DNA of 64,000 nucleotides from CAXBCP01 sp047638395 (GTDB lineage: Bacteria; Pseudomonadota; Alphaproteobacteria; MPNO01; UBA830). The stretch is taken from NCBI GenBank assembly GCA_047638395.1, contig JBLIMV010000001.1, positions 124,001-188,000 of the forward strand. The letters are read 5' to 3'. Position 1 is the first letter of the stretch; every line of letters begins with the position of its first letter. The notes beneath the pieces were generated by a model, which did not search any database, was not told where the DNA came from, and was given only the letters and a program-made list of their open reading frames with translations. Shown here in pieces: positions 26,586-34,832 of the stretch. The translations under genes were made by a program, and so were the position numbers.

Positions 26586-28223
26586 ATGACCACTGACAGC
26601 AAAAAGATGAGCGGCGGCGAGGCGATTGTGGATGCGCTGGTGCGCAACGGCGTCGATACCGCGTTCGGTATTCCGGGCGTTCAGCTCGACCCGCTTTTTG
26701 CCGCCCTGCACGATGCGCAGAACCAAATCCGCGTCGTCCATACCCGCCACGAACAGGGGGCCGCCTACATGGCGCTCGGCTATGCGCAGGCGACGGGCAG
26801 GGTTGGCACCGCCATCGTGGTGCCCGGCCCGGGGCTGCTGAATGCGTCGGCTGCGATCTCCACCGGCTATGCGCTGAATGCGAAAATGATGTGCGTTGTC
26901 GGCCAGATCCCGTCGGCGCTGATCGGCAAGGGGACCGGCCAGCTGCATGAGCTGCCGGACCAGCTGGCGATTGCGCGCGGTCTGACCAAGTTCGCCGCCC
27001 GCATGGATGCACCGGGCGATGCGCCCGCCACCATTGCCGAGGCGTTCCGCCAGCTCCACACGGGGCGTGCGCGCCCGGTGCATGTGGAGATGGCGATGGA
27101 CATCATGAAGGCCGAAGGCGACGTGACCCCCATCGATCCGCCGGAGTTTTACGACCGGATGGAGCCCGATCCCGATCAGATCGCCGCCGCAGCGAAGCTG
27201 CTGGGCGAGGCGAAAAACCCGCTGATTTTTGCCGGTGGCGGTGCCGTCGATGCCGGGGCGGAGCTCAAGATCCTCGCCGAACTGTTACAGGCGCCGGTGG
27301 TGATGTCGCGCGGCGCGCTGGGCGTGATCGATTCCCGTCATGCGCTGGCGCTCACCCAGCCCCATGGTCACAAATTGTGGAAGGATGCCGATGTCGTGCT
27401 CGGTGTCGGCACGCGCCTGGCGCCGATGGTGCCTGCCTGGGGCAGTGATGACGCCCTCAAATTCGTACGGCTCGATATCGATGCAGACGAAATGGCCCGC
27501 AGCCAGACGCCCGATGTCGCGGTGCAGGCGGATGCCGCTCTTGGCCTTGCCGCTTTGTGCGCCGCCGTGCCGGGGCATAACCGAAAACGTGCCGACCGCA
27601 CCGATGAGATGATCGCGCTGAAAGCCGACCTGCAGCGCGAATTCGACAAGCTCGACCCGCAGGTGCCGATCCTGAATGCGATCCGCAATGCCCTCCCCGA
27701 AGACGGAATCTTTGTCGAGGAACTGACCCAGCCCGGCTATGTCGCGCGCATGGCGTTCCCGGTGTATCAGCCGCGCACCTATATCAACCCCGGCTATCAG
27801 GGCACGCTCGGCTATGCCAGCCCGACCGCGATGGGCGCCAAGGTCGGCATGCCCGACCGCAAGGTGCTGGCGGTGTCGGGCGATGGCGGGTTCATGTTCA
27901 ACGTCCAGGAACTGGCGACCGCCGCCCAGCACGGCATCGATATCGTGCTGGTGGTGTTCAACGATGGCGCGTTCGGCAACGTCAAACGCTTCCAGCAGCA
28001 GATGTTCGACGGCAAGGAACTGGCGGTCGAGCTCAAAAACCCGGACTTCATGAAGCTCGCCGACGCGTTCGGTATTCAGGGGTTCCGGGTGAAAAGCCCG
28101 GCGGAGCTTGAACGCGCGGTGACGGAAGGTTTCTCAACGCCCGGCCCGACGCTGATCGAATACCCGCTGGGTGAAGTGCCGGACCCGTGGCATTTGATTT
28201 TTCAGGGCAAGGTTAGGGGCTGA
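26586..28223 (+). CDS. ThDP-dependent enzyme (acetolactate synthase/benzoylformate decarboxylase-like)
   Basis: 545 residues, three-domain ThDP enzyme. N-terminal pyrimidine-binding domain with catalytic Glu56 in HTRHEQGAAYMALGYAQATG; central domain with the KNPLIFAGGGAVDAGAE strand; C-terminal pyrophosphate domain with SGDGGFMFNVQELATAAQ ending in VVFNDGAFGN (GDG ... N metal site). It is annotated as acetolactate synthase-like in many genomes, but the lone gene without a regulatory subunit and the ring-cleavage neighbour favour a catabolic 2-oxoacid decarboxylase. GAGGGA precedes the ATG; the longer frame upstream is non-coding. Confidence 0.9.
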   Translation: MTTDSKKMSGGEAIVDALVRNGVDTAFGIPGVQLDPLFAALHDAQNQIRVVHTRHEQGAAYMALGYAQATGRVGTAIVVPGPGLLNASAAISTGYALNAKMMCVVGQIPSALIGKGTGQLHELPDQLAIARGLTKFAARMDAPGDAPATIAEAFRQLHTGRARPVHVEMAMDIMKAEGDVTPIDPPEFYDRMEPDPDQIAAAAKLLGEAKNPLIFAGGGAVDAGAELKILAELLQAPVVMSRGALGVIDSRHALALTQPHGHKLWKDADVVLGVGTRLAPMVPAWGSDDALKFVRLDIDADEMARSQTPDVAVQADAALGLAALCAAVPGHNRKRADRTDEMIALKADLQREFDKLDPQVPILNAIRNALPEDGIFVEELTQPGYVARMAFPVYQPRTYINPGYQGTLGYASPTAMGAKVGMPDRKVLAVSGDGGFMFNVQELATAAQHGIDIVLVVFNDGAFGNVKRFQQQMFDGKELAVELKNPDFMKLADAFGIQGFRVKSPAELERAVTEGFSTPGPTLIEYPLGEVPDPWHLIFQGKVRG

Positions 28224-28247
28224 CCCCGTAAGACATTCCACAAACGA

Positions 28248-28275
28248 AAACGGCGGCTCCGAAGAACCGCCGTTT
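28248..28275. terminator. Bidirectional terminator
   Basis: Stem AAACGGCGG / CCGCCGTTT with a 10-base loop, between the ThDP gene (+) and the convergent PEP-CTERM gene (-). It is nearly the same stem as at 24563. Confidence 0.75.
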
Positions 28276-28301
28276 GATCAAACATGCGCAGCGAAAGTCG
28301 T

Positions 28302-28898
28302 TCAGGCGGTTTTCCGCCGCCGCACGAAGCCCAGCCCCGCCAGACCGAGGCCTAACAGCGCCAGCGCGCCGGGTTCGGCGATGGCGATACGGCTCGCCCC
28401 GATAACGAAGTTGATGCCGCTATAGCTGACAATGACGTTGCCGCCGTTGAGAATGGTCGACCCGGTATCGATGAGCGACAGACCGAGCCCGCTGACATCG
28501 AGCGTGTTCGTGCCACCGGCGCCCGCCACGGTAAAGAGCCCGGAAAACAGCGCATTGATGATGAAATCATCATCACCCGTGTTGCCGTTCATGAAGAAGT
28601 CCGAGCCGGTAAAGCTACCGGGCAGCGACGCCACGGTGAGTGAATTGGCCACACCGCCAGCGAGATTCATCGTCAGGGAATTCGTCGGCGGAACAAAATT
28701 TACACTCCCGCCACTGAACGTTGAGAAGGTTAAAATGCGGTTTGCCGGAGAGACGTTGTCAAGCACCACAAGCTGGTCCACGTTGATACCCAGACCAGAG
28801 GCACTCACCGTTACGGGTAACGCGACGGCGGGCCCGATGGCCCCGAGCGAAACAACCGCGGCTAGGGTGACGGCGGTAAGTTTGATTTTCAAAAACAT
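28302..28898 (-). CDS. PEP-CTERM sorting domain protein
   Basis: 198 residues from the ATG at 28898, chosen because GGAG lies 6 bases before it (two more in-frame ATGs are upstream). Signal peptide MFLKIKLTAVTLAAVVSLGA, then a Ser/Gly/Asn-rich beta-type body (residues 30-170), then IAEPGALALLGLGLAGLGFV plus RRRKTA, a standard PEP-CTERM tail with A in place of the first P. Probably an exosortase substrate. Body function unknown; no Cys. Confidence 0.82.
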   Translation of the reverse strand: MFLKIKLTAVTLAAVVSLGAIGPAVALPVTVSASGLGINVDQLVVLDNVSPANRILTFSTFSGGSVNFVPPTNSLTMNLAGGVANSLTVASLPGSFTGSDFFMNGNTGDDDFIINALFSGLFTVAGAGGTNTLDVSGLGLSLIDTGSTILNGGNVIVSYSGINFVIGASRIAIAEPGALALLGLGLAGLGFVRRRKTA

Positions 28899-29334
28899 CT
28901 TCATCTCCGGTTTGGCAGCGAACATCGTGATTTATCAAATGAGAGCGCCTGCCAATGACGCTGCCCCAATAGGATGCCTGCACTATAGTAGCCGGACAAT
29001 TTTTGCGCCAATCGGGTCAACGTGGCCCCTTAAGCCGATAACGATGGCTACGGGGATGGGGCCGAAACCGGGATTGTAAATGTCTGGCATTGGCTATTGG
29101 CGGACCTTTCGTGATGCTGATTTTTCAGCGACATACGCCTCCGGCCTGCACGTTCCCCAACCCAATTCCGCACAAATCGTGTAAAAATAGGCCCCCACAT
29201 TCGGTATCCGGTCTTTCGCGTGATAGCCTGATTTTAACCGCACGGACCCAACCGATTTTCAACGCGCCCGCCAGCAATGCCGGGCGCGAACCCGTTGGCC
29301 TGTCTGCGCGGCATATAACAGAGGAAATTTATCC
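28899..29334. other. 436-base gap without a recognisable gene
   Basis: Between the PEP-CTERM gene (-) and the GC-rich pair (+). No frame here looks coding. It has mixed composition and holds TTGGCGC-type sequence at 28995-29012 that only weakly resembles a sigma-54 promoter. The promoters of both flanking units must be here. Confidence 0.5.
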
Positions 29335-30060
29335 ATGCATGGAAACCTGCACAGGAATGCTCTCGGGACAGCCCCGACGCCTGACCGTGTGACGCCCGAC
29401 TTCGCGCGGCCCTCCGATCCCGCTGCCGATTCCCCAACCAATCCCCCCTCCGATTCCCCGGATGAATGCGCGCCCGGCATTCAGGTCCTGCGGCTCGCCG
29501 ACCGCGATGCCACATTGCGCCGGGCCACCGGGTCCGCCGATGCGCGGGTCCACGGCTGGCTGGTGAACGATCTGTCTTTTGCGCTCAACATGCCACCGGC
29601 GCTCGATGCGCCCGGGCTCGATACAACTGGTTACGGTGGGCAGGCGCGCGCGGACCGGGTCTGCGCCGCGGTCTCGGCGATGTGCGACATTGCCCCGCGC
29701 GACACGCTGGAGGGCATGCTCGCCGTCCAGATGGTCGCGGTGCATTCGGCGGCACTCGACAGCCTGCGCCGCGCCGCCGAGCCGGATGCCGCCGACCGCG
29801 CCCGCGAGGCCGACCTGCGCCATGCCGCCCGCCTGCTCAACGTCTTCCAGCGCCAGATGCGGGTGCGCGACGACCGCCGCAACCCGGTCCTCGCCCACAG
29901 CCTCACCGGCCGCCATGCGCCTGATGCCGCCGGCAGACCGCCCGGCGCCCGGGTCGCCCCTGCCGCGCGGGTGGCACTTGCCCGGGGCGATACTCCCGAA
30001 GACGCTGCGACAGGCGGCCCAACAGATGATCAGACAGGGGGGCGGGGAGGGGCCACGTGA
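29335..30060 (+). CDS. Conserved hypothetical protein, very GC-rich, phage-island type
   Basis: 241 residues. The central helical part (residues about 125-185: DTLEGMLAVQMVAVHSAALD ... DLRHAARLLNVFQRQM) resembles a family of alphaproteobacterial proteins of unknown function that occur together with the small CRMHG/GNRNALKHG protein, which here follows with a GTGA overlap. N-terminus and C-terminus are Pro/Asp/Gly-rich and disordered-looking. GC is markedly higher than in the flanks. Function unknown. Confidence 0.6.
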   Translation: MHGNLHRNALGTAPTPDRVTPDFARPSDPAADSPTNPPSDSPDECAPGIQVLRLADRDATLRRATGSADARVHGWLVNDLSFALNMPPALDAPGLDTTGYGGQARADRVCAAVSAMCDIAPRDTLEGMLAVQMVAVHSAALDSLRRAAEPDAADRAREADLRHAARLLNVFQRQMRVRDDRRNPVLAHSLTGRHAPDAAGRPPGARVAPAARVALARGDTPEDAATGGPTDDQTGGRGGAT

Positions 30061-31331
30061 CGGCGGCGCGCGGTATCGGCCGGGGCGATGCGGCCCGGTT
30101 GCGGGCGGCTCCCCGCTGTGGCGCGCGGACGCGGAAAGGCAGCCCCTGCGCCGCACCTGCGGTGCGGAGCCGGGCCCGCTGCCGGATGCATGGCGCCGCC
30201 GCCGGGTCCGGCGCACCAAGCGGCAACCGCAACGCCTTGAAGGACGGGTATCACACCGCGGTGGCGCGGGCCCAGCGTCGGTCGATGAACGCGTTTATTC
30301 GCGACATGACGGTGGCGGTGACGCGGCTGGAACGGGAAGTGGGCGGGGGCGAAGCCACCGGACAGGGAAGGACAGCCCATACCGCCCCTTCGGGTGCATG
30401 GGGTTGTTTTGCGGGTTTCGGAATTCAGCGTCGGCGGCCGCGCGGAAACGACGTGTCGACGCCGGCCTTAAGTGCCCGGGCACCCGGCCAGTTCGATACG
30501 GGCTTGGCCCCCGCTGTCAAACGTGGCGGCGTAGAGAACATCCGGCCCTGTCGCAAAGGTGACGCGCGCCCCGGCCATCTCGCTCGCGTCGATCATCTGG
30601 ACGCCGCGCGGTCCCGACCGGACGCTGTCGTCTACATCGACGGTCACTTCGATCCTGCCGCCCGGCAGGAAGTTGCGCACCCGGATTTCTGCCGTCGTCG
30701 CGCCATCCGACACGTTCGCGAACGATGCGCTGACACTTTCCGACCGCGCAATCTCGAAAGGCTGCGCGACGTTTTCGCCGGGTCCCGACGGATCGGTATC
30801 GAACAACAGTCCCGAGGTCGAGGTACTCAGATCAATCGTGATCGCGCCGCTGGCGATTTCGCACGTCGTCCGGTTGGTGACCACAAACCGGTCCTTCGGG
30901 GCCGCTTCCGTGAACTGCACCGCGATATCTGCATGGGCAGACTGACCGTAAAGGACGAGAGCGGCGATGCCGCCGAGCAGAATTCCGAACTGGCGCATAG
31001 GACACCTCATAAAAGGAAACGTTTTCATGGTTACGTCCGAAGCGCCCCTTTGGACCTGTTGGGGCGACAGGCCAGGATGTCGGCGGTGGGAGATTCCCGC
31101 CTGCGCGGGAATGACGGGGAGGACGGGAATGACGGCAATCGCGGAGAGGGCGGGAAGGGCAAAAGCGAAGCGTCATCCCCGCGCAGGCGGGGATCTCCCG
31201 GACAGAGAGTCTCCGATCAGCCAGGCCCCGTTTTTTCACCCCGCGCAGCTATTCCTCGTCGCCCGCCGATTCCGATTCCTGGTCATCGCGGAAGATGTCC
31301 ACCGCTTCCAGTGCACTATCGGCATCGCTGA
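30057..31331 (+). CDS. CRMHG / GNRNALK-type hypothetical protein with over-long frame
   Basis: Starts at a GTG overlapping the previous stop (GTGA). The first 110 or so residues match the design of a small alphaproteobacterial family: RCGARTRKGSPCAAPAV with Cys pairs, CRMHGAAAGSGAPSGNRNAL, KDGYHT and a helical end TVAVTRLEREVGGG. Members normally end soon after this. Here the frame runs on to 31331 through the opposite-strand gene at 30468-30998 and an intergenic repeat, so the natural stop was probably lost or there is a frameshift near 30350-30470. Only about 30057-30400 is supported as coding. Confidence 0.4.
   Translation: MTAARGIGRGDAARLRAAPRCGARTRKGSPCAAPAVRSRARCRMHGAAAGSGAPSGNRNALKDGYHTAVARAQRRSMNAFIRDMTVAVTRLEREVGGGEATGQGRTAHTAPSGAWGCFAGFGIQRRRPRGNDVSTPALSARAPGQFDTGLAPAVKRGGVENIRPCRKGDARPGHLARVDHLDAARSRPDAVVYIDGHFDPAARQEVAHPDFCRRRAIRHVRERCADTFRPRNLERLRDVFAGSRRIGIEQQSRGRGTQINRDRAAGDFARRPVGDHKPVLRGRFRELHRDICMGRLTVKDESGDAAEQNSELAHRTPHKRKRFHGYVRSAPLDLLGRQARMSAVGDSRLRGNDGEDGNDGNRGEGGKGKSEASSPRRRGSPGQRVSDQPGPVFSPRAAIPRRPPIPIPGHRGRCPPLPVHYRHR
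30468..30998 (-). CDS. Exported protein of unknown function
   Basis: 176 residues from the ATG at 30998. Signal peptide MRQFGILLGGIAALVLYGQS ending AHA, then ADIAVQFTEAAPKDRFVVTN and an all-beta mature body with a Cys at residue 46 (RTTCEIASG) and one near the C-terminus (LAGCPGT), which could form a disulfide. No PEP-CTERM tail. Mature part looks like a small extracellular or periplasmic beta sandwich. Family not recognised. Confidence 0.65.
   Translation of the reverse strand: MRQFGILLGGIAALVLYGQSAHADIAVQFTEAAPKDRFVVTNRTTCEIASGAITIDLSTSTSGLLFDTDPSGPGENVAQPFEIARSESVSASFANVSDGATTAEIRVRNFLPGGRIEVTVDVDDSVRSGPRGVQMIDASEMAGARVTFATGPDVLYAATFDSGGQARIELAGCPGT
31091..31200. repeat. Intergenic hairpin repeat, family C copy 1
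   Basis: GAGATTCCCGCCTGCGCGGG-AATGAC on the left and its inverse, GTCATCCCCGCGCAGGCGGG-GATCTCC, on the right, about 60 bases apart. The same pair in the opposite layout is at 40972-41046. Confidence 0.8.
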
Positions 31332-32376
31332 CCTTGGCGATATTGAACAACCCGTCGCCCTGGTTGACGACGGGCAGGTTGGTTCTGCCGATCGCAATGC
31401 CGCTGATTTCACTGATGATCCGGATCTCGGCACTGCCGAGCGGGTCAGCGATGACGCCAAGCCTGGTGCCGGGCTCGACCAGGGCGCCGAGGCGGATCGG
31501 ATCGCGCAGCAGCCCGCCGGCGGGTGCGCGGACCCAGGTGCTCGACTGGGCGATGACCTGGGCTTTCACCGGCACGCTTGCCTCGCTGGCAAGCCTGTCG
31601 GCCTTTCGTTCTGCGCTTTTGGGCGGGGGTAGCATGTCGAGATAGCGCATCACGTTGACCACGCCGCGAAAGCCGGCGCGGATCGATGTGCCGTCATAGC
31701 GCAGCGCCTCACCGGCCTCATAGACCAGAAAGGGAATGCCATAATCGCCACCGACACCCCGCAGCGAACCGGGACGGATTTTCGCGTTGAGCAGCAGCGG
31801 CACTCCAAACGCCTGCGCCATCGACCGCACGTCCGGGTCGGTCATCACGGCGCGTATCTGGGGGAAATTGGTGCGGTGAATGGCACCGGTATGAAGATCG
31901 ATCCCGTGGGTGCACTTGGCCACAACCTCGGTGTTGAACAGATGCGCAAGCTGGCTGGTGAGCGAGCCCTTGGGCGAGCCCGGGAAGCTGCGGTTAAGAT
32001 CGCGACGGTCCGGCAGATAGCGCGTCTGGTTCAGGAAGCCGAACGTGTTGACGACCGGCACGGCGACCAGCGTGCCCTTGAGCTTGCTCAGATTTGTCAT
32101 CCGCAGCAGGCGGCGGATAACCTCGACGCCGTTGATCTCGTCGCCATGAACGGCGGCGCAGACCAGCAGTACAGGCCCCGGCTCGCGCCCGTGCACGACC
32201 CGCACCGTCAGTGTCATCGGTGTGTGGTCGAACAGGACGCTGATCGGCAGGTCTATGGTGGCGCGTTCGCCTGCGGCGACGCTGACGCCGCCGATCTCGA
32301 ACGGTTCGCGCGTGTTTTTGGCCTTTGCCGCGGGTTTAACCTTTGCCACGGGTTTTCGTTTTTCCGGGTTTGGCAT
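31249..32376 (-). CDS. Succinylglutamate desuccinylase/aspartoacylase family protein
   Basis: 375 residues from the ATG at 32376. M14-like zinc carboxypeptidase fold: AAVHGDEINGVEVIRRLL carries the HxxE zinc ligands near residue 85-88, PDRRDLNRSFPG the substrate Arg-Asn-Arg site, and CTHGIDLHTGA the third His. A C-terminal beta domain with a biotinyl/lipoyl-like look (residues 290-370) follows. The family removes acyl groups from amino acids. Third gene of the rimB-rimK operon and overlapped by rimK, so it probably acts on a product or substrate of that ligase. Confidence 0.88.
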   Translation of the reverse strand: MPNPEKRKPVAKVKPAAKAKNTREPFEIGGVSVAAGERATIDLPISVLFDHTPMTLTVRVVHGREPGPVLLVCAAVHGDEINGVEVIRRLLRMTNLSKLKGTLVAVPVVNTFGFLNQTRYLPDRRDLNRSFPGSPKGSLTSQLAHLFNTEVVAKCTHGIDLHTGAIHRTNFPQIRAVMTDPDVRSMAQAFGVPLLLNAKIRPGSLRGVGGDYGIPFLVYEAGEALRYDGTSIRAGFRGVVNVMRYLDMLPPPKSAERKADRLASEASVPVKAQVIAQSSTWVRAPAGGLLRDPIRLGALVEPGTRLGVIADPLGSAEIRIISEISGIAIGRTNLPVVNQGDGLFNIAKVSDADSALEAVDIFRDDQESESAGDEE

Positions 32377-33241
32377 GGGTTTCCAAATATTCAATGATCT
32401 GTCCGGCGATATCCTTGCCGGTCGCATTCTCGATCCCTTCGAGCCCGGGCGATGAATTCACTTCCATGACCACGGGGCCGTGGTTCGATCGCAACAAATC
32501 CACACCGGCGACATTCAGGCCGAGCGTCTTAGCAGCGCGGATAGCGGTGGAGCGTTCTTCGGGGGTGATCTTGACGATGCTTGCGCTGCCGCCGCGATGC
32601 AGGTTGGAGCGGAAATCGCCTTCGGCGCCCTTGCGCATCATCGAGGTGATGACCTTGCCGCCGATGACAAAGCAGCGGATATCGACACCCTTCGCTTCCT
32701 TGACGAATTCCTGCACCAGAATGTTGGACTTCACGCCGCGGAATGCCTCTATCACGGATTTGGCCGAGGAATGGGTTTCGCCGAGCACAACGCCGATGCC
32801 CTGCGTGCCTTCCAACAGCTTGATGACCAGCGGCGCGCCGCCGACCATTTCCATCAGGTCGTCGGTATCGCGGGTCGAATGGGCGAAGCCGGTCACCGGC
32901 AGACCGATCCCGGCGCGGGACAGCAATTGAAGAGAGCGCAGTTTGTCGCGCGATCGGCCGATGGCGACCGATTCGTTGAGCGGCCAGGTGCCCATCACTT
33001 CGAACTGGCGCAGCACGGCGAGGCCGTAAAACGTGATGGAGGCACCGATACGCGGAATCACCGCATCGAATTTCGGCAGGATCTCGCCCTTGTATCTGAC
33101 ATCGGGCTTGTGCGCGGTGATGTTCATATAGACGCGCAATGTGTCGATGATCTGGATTTCATGACCGCGCGCTTCGGCGGCTTCGACCAGACGCCTGTGC
33201 GAATACAGATTCGGATTCCGGGCGAGCATGGCGATTCTCAT
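32336..33241 (-). CDS. rimK: RimK-like ATP-grasp glutamate ligase
   Basis: 301 residues, normal for RimK. N-terminal preATP domain (MRIAMLARNPNLYSHRRLVE), then ATP-grasp: ESVAIGRSRDKLRSLQLLS, LVIKLLEGTQGIGVVLGE with the ATP Lys, VDIRCFVIGGKVITSMMRK, and the Mg site LRSNHGPVVMEVNSSPGLEG near residue 265. RimK adds Glu residues to the ribosomal protein S6 C-terminus or makes short poly-Glu peptides. Starts 52 bases after the RimB-like gene and overlaps the next gene by 41 bases. Confidence 0.9.
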   Translation of the reverse strand: MRIAMLARNPNLYSHRRLVEAAEARGHEIQIIDTLRVYMNITAHKPDVRYKGEILPKFDAVIPRIGASITFYGLAVLRQFEVMGTWPLNESVAIGRSRDKLRSLQLLSRAGIGLPVTGFAHSTRDTDDLMEMVGGAPLVIKLLEGTQGIGVVLGETHSSAKSVIEAFRGVKSNILVQEFVKEAKGVDIRCFVIGGKVITSMMRKGAEGDFRSNLHRGGSASIVKITPEERSTAIRAAKTLGLNVAGVDLLRSNHGPVVMEVNSSPGLEGIENATGKDIAGQIIEYLETHAKPGKTKTRGKG

Positions 33242-33292
33242 GACATTTCCTTTTCAAGAATGGGCGACCGGCGCGACAATCGCGCCATCGGC

Positions 33293-33889
33293 CTATTCCT
33301 CTTCGTCGTTTGTCGCGGCCACCGCCTCTGCGGGGCGGCGCGGTTCTTTGATTTTACGCGGCGCTTCAGCCGTCGTCGGCGCGGCTACTACCTTGTCTGC
33401 CAGGAACGACCGCGCCGGGTCGATGATCAGGCGGCGGTGCATCGCACTGCGGCCAAGCAGCATGCGAAAGCCCATCTCGTCGCGGTTCGTCAGTGTCAGT
33501 TCGATCGGCCAGGCTTCCGGACCGACTGTGGCCGTCGTCGAAATCACAAAGCGCGTTTCCCGCTGGCCGCCGGAATTGGTCACGGTCCGCTCGTCAATCA
33601 GCTTTGCTTCGCACTTTACACTAAGCGATGCATCGCGCTGTGCCGGATGGATCACGAAGCGCACCCAGTCTTCGCCGCGCTTGCGGAACGGTTCGATCTC
33701 GAATGCGTGCAACGCGGAAGTTCGCGCTCCTGTATCGAGCTTCGCCTTTATGTGCGACACGCCGAGATCGGGGAGCCCGACCCATTCCCGCCATCCAACG
33801 GTCCGGGCAACCAGCCGTTTTGTGCGCACGCGTGTTTTTGCCTTTGCCTGTTTCGCGACAGGTTTTTTGGGCCGGGGTTTCGTCGCCAT
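33293..33889 (-). CDS. ATP-dependent zinc protease family protein (RimB-like)
   Basis: 198 residues from the ATG at 33889 with AAGG before it. Contains a retropepsin-like fold: GVSHIKAKLDTGARTSALHA with the D-T-G-A catalytic motif near residue 51, and LLGRSAMHRRLIIDPARSFL near 165. A Lys/Pro/Ala-rich N-terminus and an Ala/Glu-rich C-terminus flank it. These proteins are annotated as ATP-dependent zinc proteases, but the motif is that of an aspartyl protease. RimB in Pseudomonas lies next to RimK; the same link is seen here. Confidence 0.85.
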   Translation of the reverse strand: MATKPRPKKPVAKQAKAKTRVRTKRLVARTVGWREWVGLPDLGVSHIKAKLDTGARTSALHAFEIEPFRKRGEDWVRFVIHPAQRDASLSVKCEAKLIDERTVTNSGGQRETRFVISTTATVGPEAWPIELTLTNRDEMGFRMLLGRSAMHRRLIIDPARSFLADKVVAAPTTAEAPRKIKEPRRPAEAVAATNDEEE

Positions 33890-34031
33890 GGGAACCTTCG
33901 GTGTTTCAGGACGGATCGGGCGCGCCTTCAAGCTGAAATCGCGCAGTATTGACGCGTGTCAGACCACGGGACACTCTAGGTGTCAATTCAGAAAAAACGC
34001 CCGTTTGACAATAGATAAGGGAAGAGAAGCC

Positions 34032-34811
34032 ATGGCAATCGCCGCTATCAAGGAAGACGTTTCGGTCCGCGACCAGGTCAGCGCCGAGGAATGGAAAACC
34101 CGTGTCGATCTCGCCTGTGCCTACCGGCTGATCGCCCATTATTACGTGAGCGATCTGACCTATAATCACCTGTCGGTCCGCGTGCCGGGGGAGGACAACA
34201 CGATCCTCATCAAGGCCCACGACATCATGTTCGAGGAAGTCACCGCATCGAACCTGCTGAAATACGATTACGACGGGAACCCGATCACCGCCGGCGCGCC
34301 GAAACTGAAGGGCGGCGGGCTGATCATCCATGCCGGATTGCTGAAGGAACGCACCGACATCAACGTCGTGTTCCACACCCATACCGAGGCCAATATGGGC
34401 GTCTCATCCCAGAAATGGGGCCTGCTGACGGTCAACCAGCACGCCATGCGGTTCCATAACCGCATCGCCTATCACGCCTTCAAGGGGTTCGAGTTCAATC
34501 TGTTCATGCGCGATCCCTTGCTGAAGGACATCGAAGGCTACAAGGTTGCCCTGCTGCGTAATCACGGCTCACTGGTGCTCGGCGACACCATTCCCGAAGC
34601 CTTCGTGATGCATCATTTCCTCGAATTCGCCTGCCGCGGCCAGATTGCGGCCCTGTCGGCGGGTTATGAAAATTTGAATTTCCCGGACGAGGAAGCCTGC
34701 GAATTCGCCGCCGCCCAGGTCGCCAAGGAAGGCAACAGCCTCGTCGGCGGCAAAGACTGGCCGGCGTGTTTGCGCATGGCGGAACGCCTGTTCCCGGAAT
34801 GCCTGGAATAG
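34032..34811 (+). CDS. Class II aldolase/adducin family protein
   Basis: 259 residues. Zinc-dependent aldolase fold: YVSDLTYNHLSVRVPGEDN near residue 40, the metal pair FHTHTEAN (HxH) near 115 and the third His in LLRNHGSLVLGD near 178. Related to L-fuculose-phosphate aldolase; without a phosphate partner gene nearby the substrate is open. AGGGAAGAG precedes the ATG; codons upstream of it overlap the divergent rimB promoter. Confidence 0.88.
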   Translation: MAIAAIKEDVSVRDQVSAEEWKTRVDLACAYRLIAHYYVSDLTYNHLSVRVPGEDNTILIKAHDIMFEEVTASNLLKYDYDGNPITAGAPKLKGGGLIIHAGLLKERTDINVVFHTHTEANMGVSSQKWGLLTVNQHAMRFHNRIAYHAFKGFEFNLFMRDPLLKDIEGYKVALLRNHGSLVLGDTIPEAFVMHHFLEFACRGQIAALSAGYENLNFPDEEACEFAAAQVAKEGNSLVGGKDWPACLRMAERLFPECLE

Positions 34812-34832
34812 GGCGCCGGTTGCGCGGCTGAG

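Noticed and set aside
28995..29012. Possible sigma-54 promoter (TTGGCGCAAAAATTGTC on the minus strand) before the PEP-CTERM gene at 28302
   Set aside because: The invariant GC at -12 is GT and two other consensus positions fail; no TTTACAC-N17-GTGTAAA repeat accompanies it. A similar TTGGCGC sequence before the gene at 38920 has no -12 element at all.
29329..30219. 296-residue minus-strand frame opposite the GC-rich pair
   Set aside because: In very GC-rich DNA all frames stay open; the plus-strand frames have family-like motifs and a coupled GTGA start, this one has neither.
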